64,000 nt of DNA from Ampullaceana balthica (lineage: Eukaryota > Mollusca > Gastropoda > Lymnaeidae), in the NCBI GenBank assembly GCA_944989445.1, contig CALYLW010000329.1:152510-216509 (forward strand), written 5' to 3'. The translations under genes and the position numbers were made by a program. This document shows positions 33,370 to 46,010 of the stretch, piece by piece; positions within the stretch are counted from its first letter, which is position 1, and the number at the start of each line of letters is the position of its first letter. The notes beneath the pieces were generated by a model, which ran no database searches, was not told the DNA's origin, and saw nothing but the letters and a program-made list of their open reading frames with translations.

Positions 33370-33488
33370 TCATCTAATTAAACCAATAATAACAGTGTGT
33401 TCGGTATACTTCATCTAATTAAACCAATAATAACAGTGTGTTCAGTATACTTCATCTAATTAAACCAATAATAACAGTGTGTTCAGTT
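33370..33488 (+). repeat. 41-bp satellite, distal copies
   Basis: Nearly three further units follow the LINE insertion. The array ends in GTTCAGTTACGAATGTGGAG. Confidence 0.9.
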
Positions 33489-33787
33489 ACGAATGTGGAG
33501 ATTTCATTACCCTAACTAAGATAAGAAGAAGATGGACTATTTTTATTATGTTTGAGTATAAATTAAAATGTACAAAACACATTTCTTTTTAATTACACCT
33601 TTAAAAACATTGAGGGATATTAAGAAATTTATTTTATGTAATTAAATTGTCAATTATTATAAAAATATGTTAAGCAAAATGTATATGTCTACTGCGAACT
33701 CATTTAATTTTTAAACATTAATTTTTCTAGTTCTAATCTTTGTTGTCTACTCATTATAGTTTTCATAGTAAAACAAATTGACATAGC

Positions 33788-33995
33788 CGTCCCTGAGTCC
33801 ACCAAGCTCTGAATGGGTAGTTAAAACTAGTTAGGTAAAATAAAGGTGACTGGGTAATGCGTGGAACCCCCATAGCTATGGCCTGTGAACGCTGCGTCAC
33901 TTGCCAACAGATCGGCATGGTCTGTGAACGCAATTATCTTCTGCATAGAAGGAGCTTCTGTATAGATAAGACAAGACATTGCAGATCTATCTGAG
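33788..33995 (+). mobile_element. SINE copy, body only
   Basis: The sequence follows the SINE at 20395-20632 in plus orientation: CCCTGAGTCCACCAAGCTC, ATGGCCTGTGAACGCTGCG, CACTTGCCAACAGAT and CTTCTGTATAGATAAGACAA. The tRNA-like head is absent. Confidence 0.65.
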
Positions 33996-34146
33996 ATAGC
34001 TCTAAGCTATGGCATAACAGTAACCAGAAAATAACTCTTATATTTATTATATTCAATTAAAATCATTACTGTAATGAATTGTACTCAGTGTAATGACTCC
34101 CAGCGCTCACTGGCTATGTTACATTAAGACCTAAGTTACTAACAAT

Positions 34147-36701
34147 CAGGGCCGGCCTTAGAGTATGCGGGGCCCAAGGCAGCATATGATATGTGGGGCC
34201 CCTGGCTCCAGGCAGCAGATGAGGAGCGAGAACCATGCAAAAATTTGTATTTTTACATATAATAAAATAATAGGGTATAAAAAATTAAATGACTTAAATT
34301 TCTTAGTTTTAAAAAATAATTGAACCACTAATAATTACAGTTAACATTTTTATTCATTTCATTGAAGATCCCAAAAACTCAAAAAATATTTAAATAATTA
34401 AAATGTTTTGTTTTGGTGTATATACATTATATAATTAACTATATAAATTATATACACTAGCGTTGGTTTTGTTGTATCTTCTACTTTCACCTTGTTTTTA
34501 CAACTTACACGCAAATCTTGCGAGCTTTCGCAGCTGCAAGATCTGAGATACCGGTAAGTTCAATATTGTCAAGATCCTTAGCAACATCATTCTCAATTGA
34601 CAAAATAGCTAAGTTAATGAGCCGATCTTGAATTATTGTTTATCACATGTAGGTTTTAATGAGTTTTAGTTTCGAAAACCTTCTTTATTCGGAAGCCAAA
34701 GTAACAGGAATAGTTAGAAGTACAGTATTTGAAGTTCAATGTGTTTGTTAGGAAAGTCACTATAACGCTTATGTACTGAAAGGAATAGCAAAATATTAAC
34801 AGGATCGTTGTATGTGAATGCAGGAATTATGGAACTCAATCATTGCAACTCTTCAGCAATGAAGCATGAAACATCAAGATCCTTACTTTTGCTGGCTGTG
34901 AGTTTTTCTTGAGATTCATACAGCAATTCAGTAGATCTTTTTTTAATTCTATTTAAAAAAAAATTTATAAAGAAATCCAAGACTAGCCATGATGCCTTCG
35001 TTGTTTTTTCAAAGCCAATGTCCATTGACATGATTACCATATCAACAATCTTGTTAAAAAAAATCTGTGTTAAATTTTTCTTGTGCATCCACAAATCCTT
35101 CACCTTCTCCTTCATATGTCAATAGTTTTTTTTTCTTTTTCAAATGGGCTCAATAGGTTCAACTTCTATGTCTGTGGAAATTTTCTTTGCAAATGCTATT
35201 GCTGTTTCAAAACTGCCATGTCAGTAATATTTCAACCACATCTAAGTATATTCCATGCTGTCAACAGCAGTTGCTAGACAGAAAAAAATATTTTGTAACT
35301 CTTGGCTGATGTAATTTAATTGGAAAAATATGTCGTACCAAAAAAGCATTTGAAACTCTGAAATTGAATTTGTTAAGTTGTTTCAACATGACTCTGCTTC
35401 ACTTCGAGATTTTGGATCACTACTTTGCTCTGCAACTTTGAAAAGTGCAACATAAATTTCGCCTACTCGCACTTAACATACTGTACTTGGAAAATAAAGC
35501 CAATTGCTTTGTTGAATCAGAAAATAAAACATAGATTTGTTGAATTATACCAAAAATCTTTATTGCATCAGGACAAGTTTTTGCCATATCACACAGCAGA
35601 AAATTGTAACTGTGACAGGTACAAGGGGTAAAAAATGCCCGAGGATATAATTGTAAAAGACGAGCTTGTACGCCTGATCTATGCCCCTTCCTGTTCGCAC
35701 CGTTTTCGTATTTTTTTACCGTGGATATCAGAAAAATCTAAGCCCAATTTTGTCACTTCCAATATTAAGTAAGACATTAAGTAGTTGTTGCCCAGTACTT
35801 TCTTCTACTACTAGAAAACTTATGAAGTGCTCATCAGTTACTTCAGAATATCCACTTCCTTGGCTTACATAGCGAATTATCAGTGACATCTGCTGTTGGT
35901 GACTTTGGTCAGGTGTGCAATCAAGTATTACTGAAAATTATTAAGCTGATTTTACTCTTCCTACAATAATTTTCCTTACCTTATTTCCCATCAACGCAAT
36001 GAGTTCGTTTTAAGTTCGCTTTCCCAAAGTAGTGATCATGAATTTCATCGGTTTTAATTCTTCATTTATTTTCTTTCAAAACCGGATCAAATTTTGCCAG
36101 CAATTCAAAGAGACCCAAAAAGTTTCCATTGTGTGCCTGTTGTAGTTTATCGTCTGAATTACGAATTTGCTAAGCGAGAAATCAGACAATGGCCATGAGA
36201 CGTTACTATGCCAACGAGCCTTTTCACTGTTTATTATTGTTTGCCTGGCTTGTCAATTGTGCATTGTTTTGTTAGCCTGTTTTCCAGCTCAAACCATTCC
36301 AAAGTAGATGTCATATGTCCCTTTGATTTCTCATGATAAGACAGTCTCACATTGATTTTTTGTTTCCACTTACTATAGCAAGCTAAAAATGGCGTTTTCT
36401 TATTTAAAATGTTATCCTGAATCCATAAATGCTTACTGAAACTGAAATGCTCTAGGAAAAATACTTTTTTGCATTAGGATTTAGGATGATTATAATATTT
36501 TATTATTTTACATGTAGTACAGTATTTTTCTAATTATTTTATCAGGGAAAAAAAGTTTTCTTGATACTGTTGTTATAAAAAAAGTACTACGTAATTTGTC
36601 GTAATAGTAGTAAATTTGTAAAACGTAGTACAAATGTTTAGTAAAAAAAACGCTGGGCCCAAGGCGATTGCCTTGTTCGCCTTGCCTTAAGGCCGGCCCT
36701 G
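34147..36701 (-). mobile_element. Complete but decayed hAT (ZMYM1-like)
   Basis: The ends are CAGGGCCGGCCTTAGAG and CCTTAAGGCCGGCCCTG. The perfect 8-bp target duplication is CTAACAAT (34139-34146 and 36702-36709). Length is 2,555 bp. Subterminal GGGGCCCAAGGC and GGGCCCAAGGCG repeats are also inverted. The transposase on the minus strand is broken (separate entry). Confidence 0.9.
34840..36135 (-). pseudogene. ZMYM1-like hAT transposase, broken
   Basis: From high to low coordinates the minus strand reads NGNFLGLFELLAKFDPVLKE (36131-36070), SVILDCTPDQSHQQQMSLII then RYVSQGSGYSEVTDEHFISF (about 35935-35810) and TGQQLLNVLLNIGSDKIGL (about 35800-35740). A C-terminal piece follows at 35115-34840. 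The DCTPD-S-EQMS-like region carries the first catalytic aspartate of hAT enzymes. Stops and frameshifts separate the blocks. Confidence 0.75.
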
Positions 36702-36709
36702 CTAACAAT

Positions 36710-37560
36710 AACAATGTTACAATCCCCTCTATTTTTTAATTTGGTGTAAAGTAAATGTTAGTGTATTAATATTAGAACAGTGACGGTGGACAGCTCTAGT
36801 TTTTTCACCCACAAAATCAAAGTATTCAAAGTGTCGTTAAAATGCATACAAATAAATTATTTAGTTTCACACTATCTTGAGTGGCAGAAGCAGCATTAAT
36901 ATATTTCAATTTTCAGTTCAGTATTCAGTTAAAGTCTTAAAGACTAAGACAGTTTAAGTTCAATCATCAATTCAATCATTCATTGAATTTCTATGTCTAT
37001 GTGAATGTGTAAATCAATGTCAATGAATTCAAATGTCTCAGATATAATTTATGCTCAAAAGCTTTAAAAATCGCTGGTTTGTAAAATTATCAAAATCTTT
37101 CAGTAGATTCATGGAAGATATTTATTAAATAATCAGCGTTAAACAGTATAATTGCAATCACTAAACTAAGATTCAATGTCAATTTAATTTTTTTTGGGTA
37201 CTCCTTTCGAAATTAAAATATAAAATTAGAGTGGTTTCCCTTGACATCTTCTTCACCTTCCTTCCTTGACAACGTTACCGCTAGTTACCGCGCCAGCTTT
37301 CAAGATTATAAAACAAAAGAATGAAAGGGGTAGTGAAACAGATTTCAGCGATGGCCATTGATGTAATTTAAAAAAAAACTTTTAACAATAGAAGAATTAA
37401 TAAATAAAATAAAATCTTTATTTTTAAATATTTTTTTAAAGTCCCATAACCTCGTGGTCGTTATAACCTCGTAGTCGTAGTCGTAGTGTAGGGGTTCTAA
37501 TGTTTCCATTAGAACATGTTCGGGCTTGGTAGACCTGGCGGCAGTGGCGACCATCCCCAG
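36710..37560. other. Non-coding flank
   Basis: No exon or repeat was recognised beyond a short series of TTCAATCATT and TCAATG motifs at 36960-37030. Confidence 0.4.
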
Positions 37561-37563
37561 GCC

Positions 37564-38513
37564 CAGAGGCGTAACTAGGTTTTTTGCGCCCTTGGCTAAT
37601 TTATTTTTGGCTATTTTGATAAATTGACAAGTTTCATATTTTGCGATTTTTTCATTTTTTAGAAAAAATAATTGAATTTCTCTTATTTTTTTTATGAAAA
37701 TAAAATGTAATTACGTAGTCTGACTGTGACAATCATACAACGTGAATATAAAAAATGCATAAGACAGGAATAATACTAATTTCCAGTTTATTATTTACTA
37801 AATAATACCAAATAAATTGGTGGATTAAACGGGATATTTTTGCTTTAATAAAGACTACAGCAAAACTTGAAGTATCATGTATTATAAATAAAAACAATAG
37901 TATCAATGTGTCATACTCATTATCTCATACATAACGACATAAACTTACAATTAAAAGTAAATTTAAGCAACACTCCACCGATCCACTCCTATGTCCTATT
38001 TCAAAGTTTCAACTTTTCTTGCTTTAATGTTTGCAAAATTAGTGATTATTTCATGGAAGTTTTTTTGACTAGTAAGTTCACAGTTCACATTCGATGGAAA
38101 GAAGAGCTAGAGATGATGTGTGTTGTTGACCTGAAGTCGAAGTAATTTTTGATAACGCAGATAGCGATCGTAAATTATACTCTACACTTTGTCAGGAATA
38201 GAAAGGTTCGGTATTCAGGAGAGAGCTGCTACTCAAATTAATTCACCTAAAAATGTATTTCCTGAAATTGCATGACTTAATTTAGTTTAACTCCTAAAAA
38301 AATTTAACCGTTGATACATTTATTTGTTTAAAAAAATCTTCAATAGTCTTAGTAGGTACGAGAGTCAGTGTATGAAGCATAGGCGCCCCCCCCCCAGGAT
38401 TGGTGTTCTGGTGTCCCCCAGTGTGGCAGTAACCAATTTTACATTTTGGTGTAACTCTTTGTCATGGTGCGGTCAGCACCGCACGCATCTCCCCCTAGTG
38501 ACGCCTCTGGTAT
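37564..38513. repeat. Fragments with hAT MITE ends (CAGAGGCGT)
   Basis: The left motif CAGAGGCGTAACTAGG is at 37564 and the right motif CCTAGTGACGCCTCTG ends at about 38511. The right part (38430-38511) is related to the MITE at 5702. The flanks do not match, so I do not claim one element. Confidence 0.4.
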
Positions 38514-39370
38514 GAAGGCCACCATTTCAATAAACCGTGTTTTTAGTCTGATGCCTCATGCTGGACAGTTAAAACCCCTTTGTTAACACTCGTCACACTT
38601 GGATGGCCATGGAATGGACTTTCGTGCTGACCTGCTTAACTAAAGATATTTCCATGAAACTGGAGCAAACCAGTTGTGTTTTGTATGTAAACATGATGAA
38701 AAATCTGGAATGACAACTCTATTGCGTTACTATTTGCTGAACTTTACTCTCTGTCATTTCATTGGTCGTTGTAAAATAAGCGGGCTAACTCGAAACGGAT
38801 ATACGGCCAGTCAGTGTCGTCATACACCCGAGAAGCGGTTGTTGGGAGTTGTTCGATTCCATGTACACAGCTGATCGGATTCCCTCATCCTCATTTTGCT
38901 AAATACAAAGTTCTAAGGTAAACTAATGTTATGTTTTTATGTTATTATATTTTGGAAAACTCTTGATTGATGATGCAGAGGAATAGTTCGGATTTTTTTC
39001 GCTCGTGGTTAATGTACAAAATTGACACCCCAAATTAAATTTATATCCTTCTTCACTAATAATATTGTTGTGATTTACCCGTTGTTCTGCGACGTCTTGT
39101 CAGGCACAGGTCTATTCACACCCTGTTTTAATAACATATATTTGTTTATCTAAAATCCTGATTGCAGTCTCACCCATTTTTATCCGTTTCATTCCCTTAT
39201 TATATTGTCATTGTGTAAGCCTAACTTGGGCATCCGTCGACGACAATGAATGATTTCTGCCACTCTTTCTCCCAGTTATTTGTTGTGTTTCTAACAACGA
39301 CATTGTTGTCACACATCATCGCATTTGAAACCGAGGTCAAACTGCTTCTTAAAATAAGTAAAATGTAAAA
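38514..39370. other. No supported gene
   Basis: A short repeat shared with 12345-12480 (GACGTCTTGTCAGGC, CCTGTTT and GATTGCAGTCTCACCCA) lies at 39085-39185. The open frame at 38674-38874 has no recognisable motif or splice context. Confidence 0.4.
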
Positions 39371-39710
39371 AAATCTTTTTTAAAAAACATTTACAGACTG
39401 AAACGCGCCGATTTCCCCTGTTCTTGATGTAAACACGGGAATTTATGAGGGCTAGAGTGAAATAAGTGAGCCGTGGAGGTCAACCCTACCAGACGACTAT
39501 ACATTCGAAATAGTGATAAATAGAGATAAACTAAAAATTGATTAATTTCATTACGGTACATTTGATCGATCTGAAATTTTGATACAATGCATTGTCATCC
39601 AAGATCTATCTGTGGTAAAAATTTTGAGATCTCTAGGTCCATCAGAAGTGGTTTAATTTTAAGTTTCAAGATTTGAATGAAGGATACAACATACAAACAT
39701 TGTGACTTAA
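39370..39710 (-). repeat. Interspersed repeat copy
   Basis: It joins the ATTTACAGACTGAAACG block (as at 23.2 and 23.6 kb) to the family unit with TTTTGATACAATGCATTGTC and AGATCTCTAGGTCCATCAGA. It is the clearest copy showing that both blocks belong to one long repeat. Confidence 0.6.
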
Positions 39711-40405
39711 ATAAAAGCGTGGCATCCCTCTTTTCCCTGTAGCTCTGAACTTTTTAAAAAAATACAAGCGGGTTGCGACGTGTCACCAGATGTGTTCCCC
39801 ATGCGAATGAACTTGGTGACTTTTGAGTGGATAGCATTTTTTTAAAGAGTTACTTGAACGTTCCTTGTGTTTAGTCAAAGTTAGACAGGATGATGTGTCT
39901 AGGATTTCATCATGGCAATTTTGTGTCGGCACGTGTATGTAAAAGTAAATGTTATGTATTTGTTTCCAATTTATTTCTTTAAAAAAAAACCTAAGAATAT
40001 TTATATGACTTATTTTTAGCATCATAAGCCACCTCTCTAACCTTATGCTAAGAATAGCTTGCTTTTTTTCCTTATTAAGTACCTAGTAAAAGTTGGGTAA
40101 TGGTTTATCTTCTAAGCTTTAATGTCTTTTTTCATAGACTCTCCGAAATGTATGTCCCCTAAAACAGTTTTTTCCCCTTTGCAGATAAACAAGACTAAAG
40201 CATTCATCCTATGCACAAGTCACCAGCCATGGTTCAATACACAAGTTTAGGGTTTGGCATAGGTTTAGATATCAAAACAAACTGCAGAAGCAACAAAAGC
40301 AAAGACAATTAAATTACACCTTTAATGGATAAAACATCATCTATGTCACTATACTATTGGATAAAACTTAATGGAGCAAGCAATCACGACTCCAGTTTGA
40401 AAGCT

Positions 40406-40611
40406 TTATAAAGCCAAACTGACGATGTTGTGGACAGTTTGCTCTGATGGATCGCCGCATTCACTGGCCTCTTCTAGAACATCAAGAGAAGACCACGTTG
40501 TTTTAATGCCACGGGTGTAGCTGTAGATGTCAATGTAGTCCGACGAACACTGGAACAGATGTAGATGTTTATGATGTGTGGCTGTCCCTTTTGTAGCTGT
40601 AGTTGTCCAAG
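40406..40611 (-). CDS. Possible terminal coding exon, function unknown
   Basis: On the minus strand an ACGCAG acceptor is followed by an open frame: TTTATKGTATHHKHLHLFQC, SSDYIDIYSYTRGIKTTWS, LDVLEEASECGDPSEQTVHN and IVSLAL, then TAA at 40408-40406. Base composition is richer in GC than the surroundings and codon usage looks genuine. No domain is recognised. The hAT insertion at 40748 lies about 130 bp upstream of the acceptor, so it would sit in the preceding intron. It could equally be an old gene fragment. Confidence 0.35.
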
Positions 40612-40747
40612 CTGCGTTGGCATTAATTCAGGTAAGAATGTAAGATTCACTTTTTTATTTACCTATTAACACGTATTTTTATTTACCTTCCGCGTATCAT
40701 TTTATTTTTATAACATAATACGTTCTGCGACACCTTATACCTTAGGT

Positions 40748-43517
40748 CAGGGGTGGACAAACTTTTTCTACGAGGGCCGCATTGAAAACTTTATTGTTAT
40801 AGGTGGGCGCATATAATTCAATTACAATTGACAACTTCTGAATATAAATTAATGATAATTACCGTGTACTTGTCATTTTATTTCACTTTCACACTCTATT
40901 ACACTATGTACATTACATTTTAAAATACAAACTGAAACAGTTTCTAATTTGATAATAAGATTTTATTATTCATTATTATTTCAACAAAAGTTTGTTACCT
41001 GTCATAATAACTATGGAGAAGTAGGAACATAATTTACATTTAAGCTGACCATAGATTACAATTATAATTAATGAGAAGTAGGTAACTGTTTACAATTTCG
41101 GATGATGTTCTTGAACCGTGGAACAAGTTTACTTGTTGTGATTCCCATGACGGCATTCAAATTGCAGTCAGTCAACATCGATCGTTTCTTAGACTTGTTT
41201 ATTTTCATGCAAGAAAAAGCTTGCTCACAGATGTATGTGGACCCAAATATTGACACAAGTTTTGCAGCAAAGGTTTTTAGTGTAGAAATGCTGCTGCTGA
41301 CAAAACATCCATAAAACTCCAGCAAAAGAAATGACTTGAACTTCTCTTTCAGGTCATAATCTGCTTCTAGGTCAAACATCTACTGTATATCCTCTGGGGC
41401 TGAATCAGCTTTTGCACTAAATGGTGAACTGATGATATTGAAGAGTGGTTCCAAGATTATTGAAGTCTTGGAACCTCCTTTCAAATTTCACGACCAAGTC
41501 ATCCAACTGAGCCTTGTACTTATTAGCCTTTTCAATAGAAATGGTTTTCTGTTTCAGCAAAGGGAAATGGCGAAAACCTGTTTTCACCTGCTTGCCTGGA
41601 GAACAGGGAGAGTTTTGCCTGAAATGATTTAACATACACATAAATTTCATGTGCAAACAAGATATTGCTCTGAAGTTTGACATTCAACTTTTCCATAATG
41701 TCAATGGTATCATGAAGACTGACTTCCACTCTTCATTAAAAATGTTCGTAACAAAGTCACAAACAAACCCTTGATCTCCAGGAACATAACTATTTATTCC
41801 TTGAGATCCCACACTCGCCTCAATATCTTGCCCAGGCTCAGCCAGCGGACCCTGCTGTGGTAGATAATATATAATATTCAGTTTCCAAATCTTCAAGCAG
41901 TGCCTTGAACTGCCTGTGGTTATAACCTGGCTCTGATGAGGTTTATCACACTGAAAACTGGGTCAATAACATGCTTGATATTCAACGCGCAGCTTTGCAC
42001 AGACTTTCATGATGGATGAAATAGTGCAGAGGTAAGAGTGAATGGTCAGCACTGTTGTTACACTTGCTATCTTGTTCCACACCAAACCAGTTCTTACAAT
42101 ACATTTCTAAACTAAACAGCATTGAATAAATCCCTGGCCTTTAGTTGTGTCTTTGAGTGGCTCAACACTAAATAATTCTTCGGTATGTAGCCGTGTGGAT
42201 GCTTTAATTTAAGACAGGTCACAAAGGTGGGACTGAAACAGTTGTCTTTTTAACACTGTTTATTCACAACATTGGAACTTTAGTTATCACGTTCACTTCT
42301 TTCTTTCTAGCGCATCAAACAGTCATTCTCTACTTCCTTTCTTCTCTCATACCACCTAGTGCATCTCGGTTCGGTGCACATGGTGCGGCGCTGTGTGGGT
42401 GTGCACACTACCACATTATTAACAATCAATCTCTCACCCAAGACCAGGGGCAGTGTGTTACTGGCCCGCTGGTGTGGTGAACTCCCATCACTCCAGTCAC
42501 ATCGTGGTCTGGAGTGAACCTGCAGTGACCCGTGCCGGTCACTTAGGCGGACTGCTGAGTTTAACTCTAGCAGACGGCTACAGGTAAGCTCAAGTCGAGT
42601 GTTTATTTCCCGTATAAATATCCACAAAAGTGATGTATCCTGTACATCAGTACTTCGTCCAACGCAAGAGAGTACCCACAAAAAGTCTTTGCTTGCATCA
42701 CGAAGTGGTCCATCAAATTTACGCTAAATTTTTCAAAACGTCTGACTACATTTCTCCTTGATAAAGAAATGCTATCAATTTTTTTTAATCTGTTCTGGAC
42801 ACATAATTCTTGCTGCATCTGACAAGCATTCCTTTATAAACTCGCTGTCAGAAAAATACCTTTTCCATTTACAATCTTATGGGACAGTACAAAACTGGCT
42901 TCAGTTGCAACATCTTGTATAAAAGACTATTTGGTGGAAACAGTTTGCTGCTTCTCTAAATTATTAACCAACTCCTGGAAATTCCCTTTTCTCCATTCGT
43001 TCGTTAAATAGTGCCCGAAATCAAAATGTGTTGGATTTTTTTTTAAGTTGTACTCCTTAAAGACCCTCACACACTCAGGCACATCAAGCAGACTGCTTTG
43101 CTGCCAACGGTTGTGAAGCAATATTAAGCAGTCCATTGTTCATTAAAAACCACGACCTTCGTCCTCAATCTTTTTTTTTGGCAGCACTTATGGTTTAATC
43201 AACGTCAATTCATTTTTAAATTACATGTTTTAAAAAACTGCCAATATGTAAATCGTAAACAAAAGCCACTTACAGTTGAGCTGAAATGCAGTTTCGAATA
43301 AGGATGTTAACAATTAATGACTAATGATCATAAATCAGTTATGGAGCCATAAAACCAATTTAATATACCTAGATTCGAGTAATTCAAATACTCGAAATAA
43401 ATTTTGTTTAATAAAGCGAAAATGCTAAACAAAGAAAATTAACATCGACATAAGAACGCAACATGTATATGCCTACGGGCCGCATGCGGCCCGCGGGCCA
43501 TAGTTTTCCCACCCCTG
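40748..43517 (-). mobile_element. Complete hAT element (GTF2IRD2-like)
   Basis: The left end is CAGGGGTGGACAAACTTTTT and the right end AGTTTTCCCACCCCTG. The perfect 8-bp duplication is CCTTAGGT (40740-40747 and 43518-43525). Length is 2,770 bp. Subterminal GAGGGCCGCATTG and GGGCCGCATGCGGCCCGCGGG motifs resemble transposase-binding repeats of this family. The transposase gene on the minus strand is broken. Confidence 0.92.
41068..43136 (-). pseudogene. GTF2IRD2-like hAT transposase, broken
   Basis: Order on the minus strand: a BED-finger tail with LEKQQTVS (about 43136-42927), then interrupted central pieces. HDTIDIMEKLNVKLQSNIL and YVKSFQAKLSLF follow (about 41715-41610). Last is the C-terminal dimerisation region, FGSTYICEQAFSCMKINKSK, then KRSMLTDCNLNAVMGITTSK and LPTSH (41250-41070). 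The C-terminal 100 codons are uninterrupted, while the middle has stops and frameshifts. Confidence 0.8.
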
Positions 43518-43519
43518 CC

Positions 43520-44430
43520 TTAGGTAATGGAGAGGAATTGCACTTACTGCATTTAGTTATTCAACTGCACCAAGTTCATTAACTTCACCAAATCAATTTG
43601 TGCCTTCCCCATCAGGGGATATCACAAATATACCCAATTAGTACATACAACAAAATATAACTCAATAGTTAATACAATACAACACAATCTACCTCACTTG
43701 TGAATATCACTATATATACTTCTACCTAACTAGTTTATACCACGCCTCTAATATATATACCTTTACTAGTGGAAATAACGAATCTATCTCAGTAGGGCAG
43801 TCAATATTGTTGAAAAAAGCTGAGGGTACCAGTCCAAAACTTGTACGAGTTCGCGGGCAGCTGCGTAGCGTGGGTATGTGCAGCTCGGGCCAGAACCCAG
43901 ATCTACGCCGGAAAATATGTTGATATCATAAGAAAGAAGATGTTTTTTAAAATTAGAAATTCATCATAAGGACCCTATATGTTATGTTAAATTTAAATAG
44001 AAGTGCTTCCGTTTATCTATTGAAATTTAAGTTTCTATTTTTTTTCTCATAGCACAATCTTATATGTATAAATATTGTCAGCAATGCCATGCTCAATGGC
44101 CAAAATTGCATTGTTGATCATAATACATTTTTCATTAACTTAATTTTAAACAAGCTTATTTCGCAGCTGGAATCACTTTTGTCACTTGTAAAGAATATCC
44201 ATTATGAATATATATATTATATTAGGCAGGTTAACTTCAAGCCAAAATATCTTAATAAACTTAATTTAAATTTATTAATTCATTTTTCCCCGCGAGATAA
44301 AATAATCCTAGCTGGACAATTTCCTGTGAGATATGTTAACACTCTAAATTATAGGCAAAATTTCAGTTATGTAGATTAGCATGTTTCATATCTGTTTTAC
44401 GAATTATGTATCTGCCAAAACCTCAAATGA
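43520..44430. other. AT-rich, no supported gene
   Basis: An open frame at 44089-44379 is AT-driven and shows no motif. Positions 43800-43920 are GC-richer but not coding in any frame I could follow. Confidence 0.4.
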
Positions 44431-44439
44431 TTTTCTACA

Positions 44440-45241
44440 GTAACCTCTTATCATGAATGACATTTTTCCGTCAACTGATTTTATTTTCATAGCACGACTA
44501 CATATTCCCCGCCAAAATTTGCTCTCTCGTATTTTGACTGGAAGATTAAAATACTATAAAACAATATGCCATGATTCATCCAATGCCAGACTGAAAACAG
44601 AAGCTGTTTTAAATCCGTAAGCAACTGCTCCAATATATTACCTGACAAACTTTCAACATGCTTTGCAATAGTCTGGTTGGAAAACTGAAGATAGATATTT
44701 GTTTCGTTATTTCCCCCTTTTTTAAACTCAGAAAATAATGAATCAGCACATTCTTGAAAAAAAAGTTTAACGGTCTCACTATCTAGATACGATTTTTTTT
44801 TCTTTGCTAATCACCAGCAAATATTAAAAGACTCTTCAGTAGAACAATCACTTGAATTGAAAATCTGACGGGAAAAATTTCGCTGGCCATTTAAATTCTT
44901 CTTTAAAAAACTAACTTTTTCTTCTATTAGCTTCGTTCATTTCGGATAATCGTTATAAAAATTGGCATGCACTCATTTGTGGTGTCTCTGCAGATTTGCC
45001 CTTTTGATAACAGAAATAATAGCCTGACAAATCAAACACACCGGCTTTTCATTAAACAAAGAAAACAAAATTCGAGTTCCCACGAAGAGTTAAAAGTACG
45101 ATACTCTTCTGTAACTTTTCGTTTCCTACTCGTCATGTTAGCTGTTGGCTTTCTCTTTTTTAGAAACAAATGTCCTTTGAAAAATCGTACCTGTTGTCTC
45201 TTCAGATTTTCTTTTTGAATGAATTGCACTACCACAAACAC
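44440..45241 (-). pseudogene. Second GTF2IRD2-like transposase, N-terminal fragment
   Basis: Minus strand: SRKRKVTEEYRTFNSSWELE (45140-45080), a BED-type finger NEKPVCLICQAIISVIKRAN then LQRHHK (about 45060-44980), VSFLKKNLNGQRNFSRQIFN, SETVKLFFQECADSLF and NQTIAKHVESLSGNILEQL (about 44660-44600). Several stops interrupt it. No C-terminal half or terminal repeats are present. Confidence 0.7.
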
Positions 45242-45297
45242 AGATTTTATTCTGATTTCTACTCCCTGAATGGATCATATTCTTGATCTAAACACCA

Positions 45298-45346
45298 AGG
45301 GGCCGTTTTGTCGGGGCCATTTTGTCGGGGCCATTTTGTCGGTGAA
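45298..45346. repeat. GGGGCCATTTTGTCG triplication
   Basis: Three head-to-tail copies of a 17-18 bp unit. This CCATTTTGTCGG motif commonly marks ends of interspersed repeats, but no partner end was found. Confidence 0.6.
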
Positions 45347-46010
45347 TCTTGTTAATTATAGGCTTGGGTTACAGCGTGACCCCGCCCCCCCCACCCTTTC
45401 CAAAGCAGCAAAAGGAGACTGCTACTAGCACACACCCCGTCTTATTAAAAAATGCCACAATTCTCAAGTAGTCTGTACTAAATTTTCAAATATACTGAAT
45501 CAATCCAGGTCTTTTTATTATTAAAAAAAACTGTTTTATTTTTTTATTTAAAAAATATATTGTAAATTGCACCAAAATCTGGCGGGCCATTTTAGACAGG
45601 TTGGATAGCACTGGAATGCACATTGCATTAAAATTTTCACGGGTAACCGGGCGCAATTTAACTGCCGAGGTAATTCATCGGCCACGGGTACCCGGGTTCC
45701 CAGGCACCCGTTGACAGGCCTACCATTGATACTCTTCCATGTTCACATTGCTTCTCACGAACACTTTATACAATTAAATCTTTTAGTATGAAATATTTAT
45801 TATAAAAATTAAATGAAAGTTAGTTGTGTTTTTTTAAATTTGAATGAAACTATTAGTTTCTGGTTGGTTTGTGATGTTAACTACTATTTTTCTTGTTATG
45901 GTTCCGGTAAAAATACACATTTCATAGTATTGCCTATCATCGGTCTGTAAGTCCTACTAAATTTAGTAACGTGTTATTATTTTTAAGTTTACATCAAATA
46001 TTACAAACAT

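Noticed and set aside
33131..33418. Plus-strand frame of 95 codons
   Set aside because: It is the antisense of the LINE 3' end and runs into satellite sequence.
37564..38513. Single hAT element between two CAGAGGCGT-type ends
   Set aside because: Flanking 8-mers do not match and the two ends belong to slightly different families.
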